Of a DNA stretch of 64,000 nt, positions 9,103 through 17,699 are shown in pieces. Source of the DNA: Salinibacterium sp. PAMC 21357. GTDB taxonomy: Bacteria > Actinomycetota > Actinomycetes > Actinomycetales > Microbacteriaceae. Position numbers and translations under genes: made by a program. The notes beneath the pieces are model-generated. The model was not told the origin of the DNA and searched no databases. It saw only the letters and a list, made by a program, of their open reading frames with translations. Position 1 is the stretch's first letter. Every line of letters starts with the position of its first letter. The stretch covers positions 1,054,001 to 1,118,000 of the forward strand of contig NZ_AHWA01000004.1 in the NCBI RefSeq assembly GCF_000247645.1, read 5' to 3'.

Positions 9103-9408
9103 CTACCAGCTTGACTTGGTAATTCCGGGCAACTCGCCCCGGTGAGCCATTTCACGGAAGCGAACACGGGAAACACCAAACTGGCTGAGGTATCCACGGG
9201 GACGTCCATCGATGGCGTCGCGACCGCGTACGCGGATCGGCGAAGCATCGCGGGGAAGCTTCTGAAGTCCGAGGCGTGCAGCCTCGCGTGACTCGTCAGT
9301 TCCTGCTGGGTCGACGAGAGCCTTCTTCAGCTCGAGACGACGTGTGGCGTAACGCGCAACGATGACCTTGCGCTGTTCGTTCTTTGCAATCTTGCTCTTC
9401 TTAGCCAT
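9103..9408 (-). CDS. rpsN: 30S ribosomal protein S14 (zinc-free type)
   Basis: This 101-aa protein is the long form of S14 ([40 protein letters not shown]) and lacks the CxxC pairs of the zinc-binding short form. It binds 16S rRNA in the head of the small subunit. It follows rpmG by two bases in an rpmB-rpmG-rpsN order, with GAGGAG upstream of the ATG. Zinc-free S14/L33/L28 paralogues are often grouped in actinobacteria and under Zur control; the zinc locus immediately upstream here suggests the same, although no clear Zur box precedes rpmB. Confidence 0.97.
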   Translation of the reverse strand: MAKKSKIAKNEQRKVIVARYATRRLELKKALVDPAGTDESREAARLGLQKLPRDASPIRVRGRDAIDGRPRGYLSQFGVSRVRFREMAHRGELPGITKSSW

Positions 9409-9410
9409 GT

Positions 9411-9578
9411 TTAGCGCTCCTCGCGGAATTCAACGTGCTTGCGAACCACTGGGTCGTACTTCTTCAGTACGAGGCGGTCGGGGTTGTTGCGACGGTTCTT
9501 GCGTGTCACATAGGTGTAGCCCGTTCCAGCAGTTGAACGAAGCTTGATGATCGGACGTACGTCCTGTGCCTTTGCCAT
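9411..9578 (-). CDS. rpmG: 50S ribosomal protein L33 (zinc-free type)
   Basis: This 55-aa protein begins [18 protein letters not shown] and contains [17 protein letters not shown], the L33 signature. It has no cysteines, so it is the zinc-independent form. The ATG shares its A with the rpmB stop codon (TAATG), so the two genes are translationally coupled, and rpsN follows after two bases. It is short but unmistakable from its sequence and its position between rpmB and rpsN. Confidence 0.96.
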   Translation of the reverse strand: MAKAQDVRPIIKLRSTAGTGYTYVTRKNRRNNPDRLVLKKYDPVVRKHVEFREER

Positions 9579-9814
9579 TAGATTTTCTCCCCACGTGCAA
9601 GGAGGTCCTTGACAACGGATTCGATGCCACGGGCGTCAATTACCTTGATGCCCTTTGCGGACAACTGAAGGGTTACCTTGCGGCGAAGCGACGGTACGTA
9701 GTACGTCTTCTTCTGGATGTTTGGATCGAAACGACGCTTCGTGCGACGGTGCGAGTGCGAGATAGCGTGTCCGAAGCCGGGAATGGCGCCGGTCACTTGG
9801 CAGGTTGCTGCCAT
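9578..9814 (-). CDS. rpmB: 50S ribosomal protein L28
   Basis: This 78-aa L28 has [20 protein letters not shown], a TKRRFDPN block and VSAKG-like [12 protein letters not shown], matching the family over its full length. It carries only one Cys, so it cannot hold the paired-Cys zinc site of C+ forms. AGGAGT sits six bases before the ATG at 9814, which decides against the ATG at 9820. It leads the rpmB-rpmG-rpsN group and lies 165 bp downstream of the Fur/Zur-type gene on the same strand. Confidence 0.96.
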   Translation of the reverse strand: MAATCQVTGAIPGFGHAISHSHRRTKRRFDPNIQKKTYYVPSLRRKVTLQLSAKGIKVIDARGIESVVKDLLARGEKI

Positions 9815-9946
9815 GGTCATACTCCTGTTCTAGTTACCGTAAGGACTAAGCCTTACCCAAGATCACTTGTCGGCACACACACTGCATTCTTCTCAGAGCT
9901 GCGATTGTGAAACCGCTGCCTCAATCAGTGTGGGATGTGAGTGCGA

Positions 9947-9964
9947 GAGTGGAAGAAACCACTC
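9947..9964 (-). terminator. weak stem-loop after the zur-like gene
   Basis: GAGTGG pairs with CCACTC across a six-base loop, 16-33 bases past the stop of the Fur-family gene. There is no T-tract, so termination would be partial at best. Confidence 0.3.
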
Positions 9965-9979
9965 GATCAACGGTATATG

Positions 9980-10372
9980 TTACGTGCTAGAGCACGTCGG
10001 GCACAACCCGAAAACATCCACGATGTGGTGCGGCTGAGTAAAACCATGCTCGGCGGCCACACTTTTGGCCCACTGTTCTACGGCATCCGCCTTGATTTCA
10101 ACGGTGGTGCCGCACTCACGGCAGATCAGATGATGATGGTGCGAGTCGGGCGTGCAGGCCCGAAACAGGCTTTCGCCGTCTTGCTGTAGCGAGTCGGCAT
10201 CACCGGCGCCGGCCAGGTCGGCCAGGGCGCGATAGACCGTCGCCAAGCCAATAGAACTACCGGCATCGCGCAACGCACCATGCAGTGCTTGGGCGCTCAC
10301 GAAACCCTCTGACTCAGTCAGAGCATCCCGCACCGCTTCGCGCTGCCATGTGTTGCGTTTCATAGTTGCCAT
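9980..10372 (-). CDS. zur: Fur-family transcriptional regulator, probably Zur
   Basis: This 130-aa protein has the Fur winged helix (WQREAVRDAL; ATVYRALADLA) and a metal-binding half with SHHHHLICRECG followed by GLCPTC, i.e. two CxxC pairs forming the structural zinc site. It immediately follows the zinc permease gene, whose stop is one base before this ATG, in the order znuA-znuC-znuB-zur. That context points to zinc rather than iron or peroxide sensing. Starts at 10372 and 10363 (both ATG) and TTG at 10387 are all possible. It is expected to repress the transporter operon through the box at 13099-13119 when zinc is sufficient. Confidence 0.88.
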   Translation of the reverse strand: MATMKRNTWQREAVRDALTESEGFVSAQALHGALRDAGSSIGLATVYRALADLAGAGDADSLQQDGESLFRACTPDSHHHHLICRECGTTVEIKADAVEQWAKSVAAEHGFTQPHHIVDVFGLCPTCSST

Positions 10373-10373
10373 T

Positions 10374-11279
10374 CTAACTTTTGCCAACCGTGCTGACAGC
10401 CGTCAACGGCGCCGCGGATGCTCGGCCTCCGGAACGGCCACGGCCCCGCCGCGCACCAATAACCCGGCACACCAGGTAGATCACGAACGAAATCGTGGTG
10501 ATGTAAGGACTAATCGGCAAGGAGCCACCGAGGGCGAGCAAGACTCCGCCCGTCGCCGCCACAAAGCCAAAGATCATGCTGAGTACGGGAACCATTCTGG
10601 GCGATGACGAGACGCGCATCGCAGCCGCCGCCGGAGTCACGAGCAGCGCCATCACGAGCAGCGCACCAATAATTTGCACCGCAACCGCGACCATAAGCCC
10701 GAGCAACACCATGAAGCCGAGCGAAAGCAATCGCGAGGGCACACCGCGTGCCGCAGCGACCTCAGGGTCGAGACTGTCGAACGTGAGCGGACGCCACACA
10801 AAAAACAACGCAACCAGCACGACAACGCTGATGCCGATCAACAGGCCGAGCTGTTCACCATCCACCGAAATAATTTGACCGGTGAGGAGCCCGAACTTGT
10901 TACCGCTGCGTCCCGGGTAGAGCGCCAAAAACAGGATGCCCAACCCCATACCGAACGGCATGAGCACGCCAATAATCGAGTTCCGGTCGCGAGCCTTAGC
11001 CCCGAGCATCCCGATCAATATGGCGGCAATGAGGGAGCCGGCGATGGAACCCGCCACCACGTTGACACCAAACAACAGCGCAGCCGCAGCGCCAGCAAAC
11101 GACAACTCACTGATGCCGTGCACCGCAAATGCCATGTCGCGCTGCATCACAAACACACCAATGAGACCCCCAGCAATGCCCAGCACTGCGGCAGCAATGA
11201 GCGAGAAGCGCACAAGGGTCAATAATTCGCCGTAGTCATTGAACCCTGCGATCTGGCTCCAGAAATCGTCGAAAGTCAT
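10374..11279 (-). CDS. znuB: zinc ABC transporter permease
   Basis: This 301-aa membrane protein has about eight hydrophobic helices and belongs to the ABC-3 metal permease family. The MQRDMAFAVHGISELSFAGA segment near residue 46 is the conserved family motif. It forms the channel for zinc together with ZnuC and receives the ion from ZnuA. Its ATG overlaps the znuC stop as ATGA. The tail is Arg/Gly-rich (ARRGRGRSGG). Manganese transport is the alternative for this family, but the regulator and the His-rich binding protein argue for zinc. Confidence 0.92.
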   Translation of the reverse strand: MTFDDFWSQIAGFNDYGELLTLVRFSLIAAAVLGIAGGLIGVFVMQRDMAFAVHGISELSFAGAAAALLFGVNVVAGSIAGSLIAAILIGMLGAKARDRNSIIGVLMPFGMGLGILFLALYPGRSGNKFGLLTGQIISVDGEQLGLLIGISVVVLVALFFVWRPLTFDSLDPEVAAARGVPSRLLSLGFMVLLGLMVAVAVQIIGALLVMALLVTPAAAAMRVSSSPRMVPVLSMIFGFVAATGGVLLALGGSLPISPYITTISFVIYLVCRVIGARRGRGRSGGRASAAPLTAVSTVGKS

Positions 11280-12118
11280 GCGATCTCCTCGTCATGGTGG
11301 TGATCGCCGTGCGGGGTGCCCGCAACAATTACGCGGCCGCCGACACGCACAACCTCGACCGGGGTGCCATAGAGCGCGGTGAGCACATCGCTGCGCAGCA
11401 CCTCATCCGGCGTGCCGATCATGAACTTTCCGCCAGCCAAATACAGGATGCGGTCGACCATGCCCAGCACCGGGTTCACATCGTGAGTCACAAATACCAC
11501 CGCAGTATTGTGCTCGCGTCGGCGCCGATCGATCAGCTCAGAAACCCCGCGCTGGTGCTGCAAATCGAGGCTCAGTAGAGGTTCGTCGCAGAGCAACAGC
11601 ACCGGGTCATCCGCCAACGACTGAGCAACCCGCAAACGCTGTTGCTCACCGCCCGAAAGTGACCCGAGGGGCTGGCTGGCATAGTCGCTCGCACCAACAT
11701 CAGCGATCAACGCGTCGACCCGCACCCTGACGCTGTGGGGGAGAGTCGGCACACCAAAACGGTGCCCGTTTACCCCGAGCGTCACTAGGTCGCGGCCACG
11801 CAGGGGAGTGCCTGGCGCCGCAATCTTCTGCTGCGGGATGTACCCGATGCACCGATCTCCCCGACGAACCGGATGCCCGGCCACCGCGAGTGTGCCGGAA
11901 TCCAGCTTCTGCTGGCCCAAGATCGCTTTCAGCAGACTCGACTTGCCCGAACCATTCGAGCCAAGCACGGCCACAAACTCGCCGGGTGCAACATCAAGAT
12001 TCAGGCCAGACCACAGCGTGCGATTGCCAAAACCGAGAGCGCCGTCGCGGATGCTCAGCACTGGTGCGGCGGTCACGCCGTTACCCGATTCATTCGGCAA
12101 GAGCGGCTGCGAGAGCAT
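11276..12118 (-). CDS. znuC: zinc ABC transporter ATP-binding protein
   Basis: This ATPase has Walker A GSNGSGKSS, the signature LSGGEQQR, Walker B VLLLCDEP and the switch His in FVTHDVN. The long frame gives 280 aa. The first 14 residues overlap the znuA 3' end by 29 nt, and a GTG at 12076 would remove the overlap and start directly before the conserved VLSIRDGALGF, so that start is equally plausible. The C-terminus carries a His-rich tail (GDHHHDEE), common in zinc ABC ATPases. It powers the ZnuB channel in the znuACB-zur operon. Confidence 0.92.
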   Translation of the reverse strand: MLSQPLLPNESGNGVTAAPVLSIRDGALGFGNRTLWSGLNLDVAPGEFVAVLGSNGSGKSSLLKAILGQQKLDSGTLAVAGHPVRRGDRCIGYIPQQKIAAPGTPLRGRDLVTLGVNGHRFGVPTLPHSVRVRVDALIADVGASDYASQPLGSLSGGEQQRLRVAQSLADDPVLLLCDEPLLSLDLQHQRGVSELIDRRRREHNTAVVFVTHDVNPVLGMVDRILYLAGGKFMIGTPDEVLRSDVLTALYGTPVEVVRVGGRVIVAGTPHGDHHHDEEIA

Positions 12119-13067
12119 CTAGGTTTGTCGACATCCATTCGACGTAGTGCGACCCTTCGGGCAACGTCTCGGTAAATGACACCACAGGCACACCCTGTTC
12201 AGCGGCAGTCAGGCGCACCCGCTCAGTTTCGGGGCTCGCTGTCTGTTCGTTGTAGGCCAGCAGCGCGGCCTTGCCCGATTCGATCAGTTCGAGAACGTCT
12301 CGGAGTGCTGTCGGCGGAACATCACTGCCCTCTTCAATGGCCTCAGTGAAGTCGGTGGGGGTGATGTTGTTCAGGCCGACAGCCTCAAGCAGGTAAACGG
12401 CAACGGGTTCCGTGACAGCGGCGCCGCGATCAGCTGCGAGTTCAGAAATTTGAGTTGCTTGAGTTTCTAGGCCGTCGAGGTCGCCCAAGAAGGCGGAGAG
12501 ATTCGCATCGAATTCGTCACTCAGCGATGGCTCGAGGTCGGTTAGTTCGTCGGAGAGGTGCTCAGCGATGTGCTCCATCGCGTGAAAGCTGTACCAGACG
12601 TGTTCGTTGAAGCCTTCGATGTGATCGTGGCCGTCGTCGGTGGTGTGATCATCATCATGATCATGTTCGGCGTCGTCGTCGAGCAGTCCTGAAGCATCGA
12701 CCGCCGTAACGAGAACGGCGGATGCACCGGACGATTCGTAGAGCGCTTCAGCGAACGGGTCATAACCGCCGCCGTTGAGGACGACGAGATCGGCGCGCGA
12801 GACCGCGAGTTGATCGCGCGCTGAGCTTTCGTAGCTGTGGGGGTCTTGGGCAGCATTGTCGATCAGGCTGGTGACGGTCACGGCGTCGCCACCAAGGATC
12901 GAGACAAGATCGCCGTACACGCTTGTTGAGGCGACGACGTTGATCGTTCCGTCATCTTCGACCGTCGTGGGTGCTGAGCAACCAGCGAGAGTGAGCGCAG
13001 AAACGGCGAGCAAAGCTCCCGTCGTGAGAGTGCGCGAGTGGGTGTTGGTGCGGGTAAAGCGAGACAT
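12090..13067 (-). CDS. znuA: zinc ABC transporter substrate-binding lipoprotein
   Basis: This 325-aa cluster A-I metal-binding protein has a lipobox (LTLAGC, lipidated Cys near residue 30). A long acidic, His-rich loop (HDHDDDH and DDGHDHIEGFNEH, about residues 133-160) is the hallmark of ZnuA as opposed to manganese-binding relatives. The conserved pieces NGGGYDPF, HVWYSFHAM and a C-terminal FTETLPEG block are present. GAAGGA lies seven bases before the ATG. It leads the znuA-znuC-znuB-zur operon, and a palindromic Zur-like box lies 32-52 bases upstream. Confidence 0.94.
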   Translation of the reverse strand: MSRFTRTNTHSRTLTTGALLAVSALTLAGCSAPTTVEDDGTINVVASTSVYGDLVSILGGDAVTVTSLIDNAAQDPHSYESSARDQLAVSRADLVVLNGGGYDPFAEALYESSGASAVLVTAVDASGLLDDDAEHDHDDDHTTDDGHDHIEGFNEHVWYSFHAMEHIAEHLSDELTDLEPSLSDEFDANLSAFLGDLDGLETQATQISELAADRGAAVTEPVAVYLLEAVGLNNITPTDFTEAIEEGSDVPPTALRDVLELIESGKAALLAYNEQTASPETERVRLTAAEQGVPVVSFTETLPEGSHYVEWMSTNLDALAAALAE

Positions 13068-13098
13068 CTAAATGTCCTTCTAAGGCCGAAGCCGGTAG

Positions 13099-13119
13099 TG
13101 GTAATGAGATTCGTTATCA
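13099..13119 (-). promoter_or_regulatory. candidate Zur operator upstream of znuA
   Basis: A 10-1-10 imperfect palindrome has half-sites TGGTAATGAG and (reverse complement) TGATAACGAA around a central A; seven of ten positions match. Its layout and TGATAA-type half-sites resemble Fur/Zur boxes of actinobacteria. It sits just ahead of znuA, the right place for zinc-dependent repression. Confidence 0.65.
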
Positions 13120-13201
13120 ACAGCATACAGGAACACTCCCGGACTCCCCGACAAAACCCACAACCAATAACCGCTGGAACGGTAGTCATGACCGCTACCC
13201 A

Positions 13202-13247
13202 CGAAAATCCAGACCGGGCGTGAAAGCCACTCCGGTCTAGATTTTCG
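13202..13247 (-). terminator. terminator downstream of the lipoprotein gene
   Basis: A long stem (CGAAAATC and AGACCGG pairing with their complements, one mismatch) encloses a 14-nt loop and ends with A/T-rich arms, so it can act in both directions. It lies 19 bases past the stop of the 13266-13742 gene. Confidence 0.75.
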
Positions 13248-13265
13248 ACATTCGAGCGCGTGCCG

Positions 13266-13742
13266 TTAGAACTGGGCGATCAGACGCTCAAGAGACTCCG
13301 CGTATTTAGCCTGGAGCTCCGTTGATAGCCCACGCCCGCCCGTCGAGAGCACGATGGCCCCATCAGGGGAAAAGTGATAGCCCTGTTCCTCGAGCGTCAG
13401 ATCGCTCGCTTCGATTTCTGCCAGCAATGTCGCGTTGTCGGCCGGAGTCTCATAGGTGATGATTACCACCTCGTCTGAGCTGTAAAACTGCTTGCAGTCT
13501 CCGACGAAGAAATTACCTCCGCAGTATGTTGCTGTCAGGTCTTCTGGATTCGTGACGGAAAGCTCGTCCCAGCGGAAATTCTTAGCGATGTACTCAGCCG
13601 AAGTTACAGACAGGGCCGTTACCCGGGGCGGAGAAGTCTCCAGCACGGTTGGTTCTGGATACGGAATCCAGCTTGTGCAGCCCGACAGGAGTACGAGGAG
13701 GGCTGCTGAGACTGCTGAAGCCGCGAGTTTCTGGATTTTCAT
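13266..13742 (-). CDS. hypothetical lipoprotein
   Basis: This 158-aa protein has a signal peptide (MKIQKLAASAVSAALLVLLS) ending in a lipobox LSGC with Cys near residue 22. The mature part has two Cys residues (TYCGGNFFVGDCKQ) likely to form a disulfide, and no recognisable domain. AAGGTCAG precedes the ATG. It is monocistronic, with its own terminator downstream. I do not recognise the family. Confidence 0.75.
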   Translation of the reverse strand: MKIQKLAASAVSAALLVLLSGCTSWIPYPEPTVLETSPPRVTALSVTSAEYIAKNFRWDELSVTNPEDLTATYCGGNFFVGDCKQFYSSDEVVIITYETPADNATLLAEIEASDLTLEEQGYHFSPDGAIVLSTGGRGLSTELQAKYAESLERLIAQF

Positions 13743-13905
13743 ATACTGACCTTATTTCATTTTGAGGATATGCCAGTGTTTCTCGGAGTGCAGGCTTGAG
13801 AACATCCGCTCTCCGCCAGCACAGCCGGCTCCTCATTACGATTGAGCGCAACAAGTATCGCGCGGCACCGTTCAATCATGAAGGTTTCGCCATATAGGGA
13901 GAGTC

Positions 13906-15156
13906 ATGTCGACACATCGTGAGAACTGGGCCGGCAACCTGACCTACAGCGCCGAGGCGATACTGCAGCCGAAGGATGTCCACGAGCTTCAAGACCTCGT
14001 CGCGCGCTGGCCCCGTGTGCGAGCGCTCGGCACCCGGCACTCCTTTACCGACATCGTCGACACCCCCGGCGCCCTCATCTCGCTCGCGAACATTGCTCCG
14101 GAGATCAGGATTGACCCCGCAGCAATGGCCGTCAGCGTTACCGGCGGCACCAGCTTCGGCATCCTGATCAATGAACTCGAAAAACACGGCTTCGCCCTCC
14201 AGAACACCGGGTCGCTGCCGCACATCTCGGTGGCTGGCGCGACCGCAACAGGCACACATGGCTCCGGCGATGGCAACGGCATCCTCTCGACCGCCATCGC
14301 TGCCGTGGAACTCGTGACGGCAGACGGCACACTCGTCACGATTGACCGCACCAGCGATCACCTCCCCGCTATTGCCGTTGGTCTCGGCGCGTTCGGAATA
14401 ATCTCGCGCGTCACCCTCGATATCGAACCGACGTACCGCGTGCGCCAAGATGTCTACCGTTTCGCGCCGTGGGAGACCGTGCTTGAGCAACTAGATGAGG
14501 TCATGGCCAGCGCCTACAGCGTCAGCCTTCTCGCCGACTTCGCGAGTCCCACCGTCCTGCAGATTTGGCTGAAGACTCGACTCGACAACGGCGATGATGT
14601 CGACCTTGCCCCCACCCTGTTCGGCGGTGTCTGGTACGACGACTCTGATGAGCTCGCCCCCGAAAATGTGAATCAACGCGCGAGCGTGCCCGGCCCGTGG
14701 TCAGAGCGGATGCCGCACTTTCGGCTTGACGGTCAGCCCTCTAACGGCGGCGACGAGTTGCAAAGCGAGTACTACGTCGCACGCGAAGACGGAGTCGCTG
14801 CCGTGGAAGTGCTGAGAACTCTCGGCGCCCAAATCTCACCCCACCTGCTGATCTCGGAGATCCGCACCGCTGCTGCTGACTCGCTCTGGATGAGCCCCGC
14901 CTACGAACGCGATGTGCTCTGCATCGGCTTCACGTGGGCGAAACATCCGGTCGAGGTTGCGGCACTACTGCCGGTGATCGAGAAGGCTCTCGCCCCATTC
15001 GCAGCACGGCAGCACTGGGGAAAACTCTTTCACTATGGCGCCGATGTGATCCGCGAACGCTTCTCCCGCAGCGGCGACTTTCTCACACTGCAGAGTGACT
15101 ACGACCCGACGGGTAAGTTCTGGAATCCGTTCCTAGAACGCAGCCTCGGGCGCTAA
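13906..15156 (+). CDS. FAD-binding alditol/xylitol oxidase-like protein
   Basis: This 416-aa flavoprotein has an N-terminal PCMH FAD domain with ALGTRHSFTDI at about residues 44-54, where the His is in the position of the covalent FAD attachment of alditol oxidases. NTGSLPHISVAGATATGTHGSG is also conserved. The C-terminal ALO domain ends with HWGKLFHYGAD and the family closing motif DPTGKFWNPFL. The opening ENWAGNLTYSA matches alditol oxidase rather than gulonolactone oxidase. It would oxidise a polyol or sugar acid with release of hydrogen peroxide. GGGAGA precedes the ATG. No sugar operon adjoins it. Confidence 0.87.
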   Translation: MSTHRENWAGNLTYSAEAILQPKDVHELQDLVARWPRVRALGTRHSFTDIVDTPGALISLANIAPEIRIDPAAMAVSVTGGTSFGILINELEKHGFALQNTGSLPHISVAGATATGTHGSGDGNGILSTAIAAVELVTADGTLVTIDRTSDHLPAIAVGLGAFGIISRVTLDIEPTYRVRQDVYRFAPWETVLEQLDEVMASAYSVSLLADFASPTVLQIWLKTRLDNGDDVDLAPTLFGGVWYDDSDELAPENVNQRASVPGPWSERMPHFRLDGQPSNGGDELQSEYYVAREDGVAAVEVLRTLGAQISPHLLISEIRTAAADSLWMSPAYERDVLCIGFTWAKHPVEVAALLPVIEKALAPFAARQHWGKLFHYGADVIRERFSRSGDFLTLQSDYDPTGKFWNPFLERSLGR

Positions 15157-15190
15157 TGAGTCATCGGCCTGAGTTGGATGCTCCGTCCGG

Positions 15191-16366
15191 TCACTCCGAG
15201 ATTGGTTGGTCGGCCTTCTCCGGCTCGCCAACCTCGGCTGCATCATCGGCAATTACGTCGGGCACATCACCTTTTTCGTTCCATGTTTTCATGATCGCCC
15301 AGCCCACCGCCGCGATCGGCACCGAGAGAACCGCACCCACGATTCCGCCCAGCACTGTTCCCACCGTCAAAGCCACCAAAATAACGAGCGGGTGAATGCT
15401 CAACGATTGCGCCATCACTACGGGCTGAAGAAGGTTGCCCTCCAGCTGGTTGACGAGCACCACAATGCCCAAAACGATCAGGGCAACAACCCAGCCATTT
15501 GTTACGAGCGCGACAAGAGCAGCCAGAATTCCCGCGACTGTCGCCCCAACGAGCGGGATAAACGCGCCCAAGAACACGATGACGGCTAGCGGTAGGGCGA
15601 GCGGAACCTGAAGAATCAGCAAACCACCACCGATACCGATGGCGTCGACCGCGGCAACAATCGCCGTTCCCCGCACATAGCCACCGAGGGTGCGCACCGC
15701 CGTTAGTCCGATTCGGTGGCCGCGCGCACGGCGAATGCCGTGCAGAGGACGCAAGAAGAACTCCCAAATCTGATCGCCGTCTTTGAGGAAGAAGAACAGA
15801 ATGACAACGCCAAGAAGCAAACCGGTAACAATTTGTGCCGCGGCGGAAACTCCTTGAATCGCCCCCAGTCCGAACGACGCGCTGGTAAAGAAGTCGAGAG
15901 CTGCGTTCCACGCCTCGTCAAGCGCGTCCTGATCGATCGGGAATGGCCCATCGAGCGCGAAATTCTTGAGCTGATCGAAGCCGTCGGTCGCTGATGTCGC
16001 GAGCTCTGACCACTGCCCGCGCACAGCGAAAACAATTGCCGTTACGAGGCCACCAAACACGACAATGCCACCGAGCAGTGTGCTCCAGGCGGCAAGCATC
16101 CGGCCCGCCCCGCGCCGTCGCACCCACATAACTAAGGGACTAGCGGCGGCAGCGAGAATCAACGCAATGAGAACAGGGATCACTACAAGTTTGAGCTGAG
16201 TGAGACCGAAAATCGTCACTGAGGCCAGCGTCAACAGAAGCAGCACTTGAAGGGCGCGCGTCGACCACGTGCCCAAGCGATCGGTCCAAATCTCACGCAG
16301 GCCGACACGTTCAGTCGACGGAGAAGAAGAGGAACCAGAAACAGGCGAATTAGTCGACGCACTCAT
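15191..16366 (-). CDS. AI-2E family transporter (PerM-like membrane protein)
   Basis: This 391-aa protein has a Ser-rich N-terminus, paired helices at about residues 40-75, more hydrophobic segments and the family's late motif (FLGAFIPLVGATVAGILAAL; later ILVALTVGTVLGGIVGAVLS). The family is loosely named after an E. coli autoinducer-2 exporter, but members transport varied substrates, including ions, so the name does not fix the function. A short acidic cytoplasmic tail ends the protein. It converges with the alditol oxidase gene and has no obvious operon partner. Confidence 0.85.
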   Translation of the reverse strand: MSASTNSPVSGSSSSPSTERVGLREIWTDRLGTWSTRALQVLLLLTLASVTIFGLTQLKLVVIPVLIALILAAAASPLVMWVRRRGAGRMLAAWSTLLGGIVVFGGLVTAIVFAVRGQWSELATSATDGFDQLKNFALDGPFPIDQDALDEAWNAALDFFTSASFGLGAIQGVSAAAQIVTGLLLGVVILFFFLKDGDQIWEFFLRPLHGIRRARGHRIGLTAVRTLGGYVRGTAIVAAVDAIGIGGGLLILQVPLALPLAVIVFLGAFIPLVGATVAGILAALVALVTNGWVVALIVLGIVVLVNQLEGNLLQPVVMAQSLSIHPLVILVALTVGTVLGGIVGAVLSVPIAAVGWAIMKTWNEKGDVPDVIADDAAEVGEPEKADQPISE

Positions 16367-16552
16367 CTGGCCAGACTAACCCTGGCCGCCGTCTTCCTTG
16401 TGTTAACTTTGCAAAACAAGACGTGTCGTGTCGCCGATTGGTAGGGTCGGCCTAGCGCCTAGCTGGTAGTGTCTTGGGTCACGCTGGGGTGCTCAACGAA
16501 GCCCCACCCAACGCCACGAAGCAGTGGATGAAGGGCTCAGGTAACTGGCATC

Positions 16553-17629
16553 ATGACTCACGAAATCGTGGATACCCGATACAGACAGTACTCTGACGCG
16601 CTTCATTCTGCCGTGACTACCGATGAGGTTATTACTGCCTACCTCAAGACGGTAGGCAACGTGATTCCTGCGGCGGCACACGGCGTTTATGAGCTAGACA
16701 CCGCGAGCCATTCGGTGATCAGCTCCCGATCAAATCTGCGCGGTGACTGGCTCGATCGATACGAAGAGTTCGGGCGGCAAGATGATCCCGTTCTGCAGTT
16801 CGTGCTGAAGCAGGGCCGCCCTGTTGACTCGTCTCGTCTCGACGCCAATGACGAGTGGGAATCATCCGGTGCTCGCAAGGCCCTCCGCTTTCGCGGCCTT
16901 GCCCACTCCTTAGAAGCGCCGGTCGTCGTTTCTGGCGTTTTCTTCGGAACGATTAACCTTGCCCGCCCGGAAGAATTCCCCGCATTTTCTTCCGCCGAAC
17001 TCCAGACAGCGAGCCTCGTCAGTGAACAGCTGGCAATCGCCTTGGAACGAGCGCTGCGCCACGAGACAACCGGTCGTCGAGTGTCGACCTTGGAGCGAAC
17101 GCTTGACCGATTGGGTCAAGCAGTAATCGTGACAAATCTCGAAGGCCAGGTGCTCTACCAAAACCGCACAGCACGCCACGATTGGGGCGTCGAAGTAGAT
17201 ATCGAGGGTTCGCCCCTTCCCGGCGCCACCGCCGACGCGATTTTTACAGCGATGAGCGAATTTCGTGGATTGGGAAAACGAGTATCCGTGCGCGATTTGG
17301 AAGACAAAACGCTGAACCGGCGTGCCGTCATGAAGTCCTACCGGCTCGCTGACAGCGAAGACACCGCGGTCTCGCTAATCTTTCCCTACGCTGACGGCCC
17401 AGCGGCCAGACAGCTTCCGGTGTGGGACGTACTCACGCGCCGCGAGCAAGAGATCGCCCAACTCGTCAGCGAGGGTCTCACCACCAAGCAAATTTCCGTT
17501 CGCGCGTTCATCAGCGAGAACACGACTAAGCAACATCTGAAGCGCATCTTCGTCAAGACTGGCGTAAGTTCACGCGCTGAACTCATTCAACTCATCTGGA
17601 CCTCAGGTCACGCTGACCCCCGAGCCTGA
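16553..17629 (+). CDS. GAF-domain LuxR-type transcriptional regulator
   Basis: This 358-aa regulator has an N-terminal GAF-like sensory domain (about residues 25-170, including GTINLARPEEFPAFS), a middle PAS-like segment (TLDRLGQAVIVTNLEGQVLY, about 180-260) and a C-terminal LuxR helix-turn-helix. The last reads LTRREQEIAQLVSEGLTTKQ and then VSSRAELIQLIW. No receiver domain is present, so a small molecule rather than a kinase is the likely signal. The gene converges on the TRAP transporter operon, which makes it one of two candidate regulators for the catabolic island. The ribosome-binding site is weak. Confidence 0.85.
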   Translation: MTHEIVDTRYRQYSDALHSAVTTDEVITAYLKTVGNVIPAAAHGVYELDTASHSVISSRSNLRGDWLDRYEEFGRQDDPVLQFVLKQGRPVDSSRLDANDEWESSGARKALRFRGLAHSLEAPVVVSGVFFGTINLARPEEFPAFSSAELQTASLVSEQLAIALERALRHETTGRRVSTLERTLDRLGQAVIVTNLEGQVLYQNRTARHDWGVEVDIEGSPLPGATADAIFTAMSEFRGLGKRVSVRDLEDKTLNRRAVMKSYRLADSEDTAVSLIFPYADGPAARQLPVWDVLTRREQEIAQLVSEGLTTKQISVRAFISENTTKQHLKRIFVKTGVSSRAELIQLIWTSGHADPRA

Positions 17630-17635
17630 GCAGTT

Positions 17636-17694
17636 CGAGACCCCGTGGGAGGTCTCGTGCCGCTAGCGGAGCCCGGGCCGATGAGAGCCCGGGC
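17636..17694 (+). terminator. two consecutive GC-rich stem-loops between convergent genes
   Basis: The first hairpin (17636-17657) pairs CGAGACC with GGTCTCG. The second (17671-17694) pairs GCCCGGGC with itself across eight bases. Neither has a T-tract, but the pair fills the whole gap between the convergent regulator and dctM genes and probably ends transcription from both sides. Confidence 0.5.
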
Positions 17695-17699
17695 CACCG

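Noticed and set aside
9839-9856. GTAAGG...CCTTAC stem upstream of rpmB as a Zur box
   Set aside because: The half-sites lack the TGA/TCA-type ends of Zur boxes and the six-base loop makes it a weak hairpin at best.
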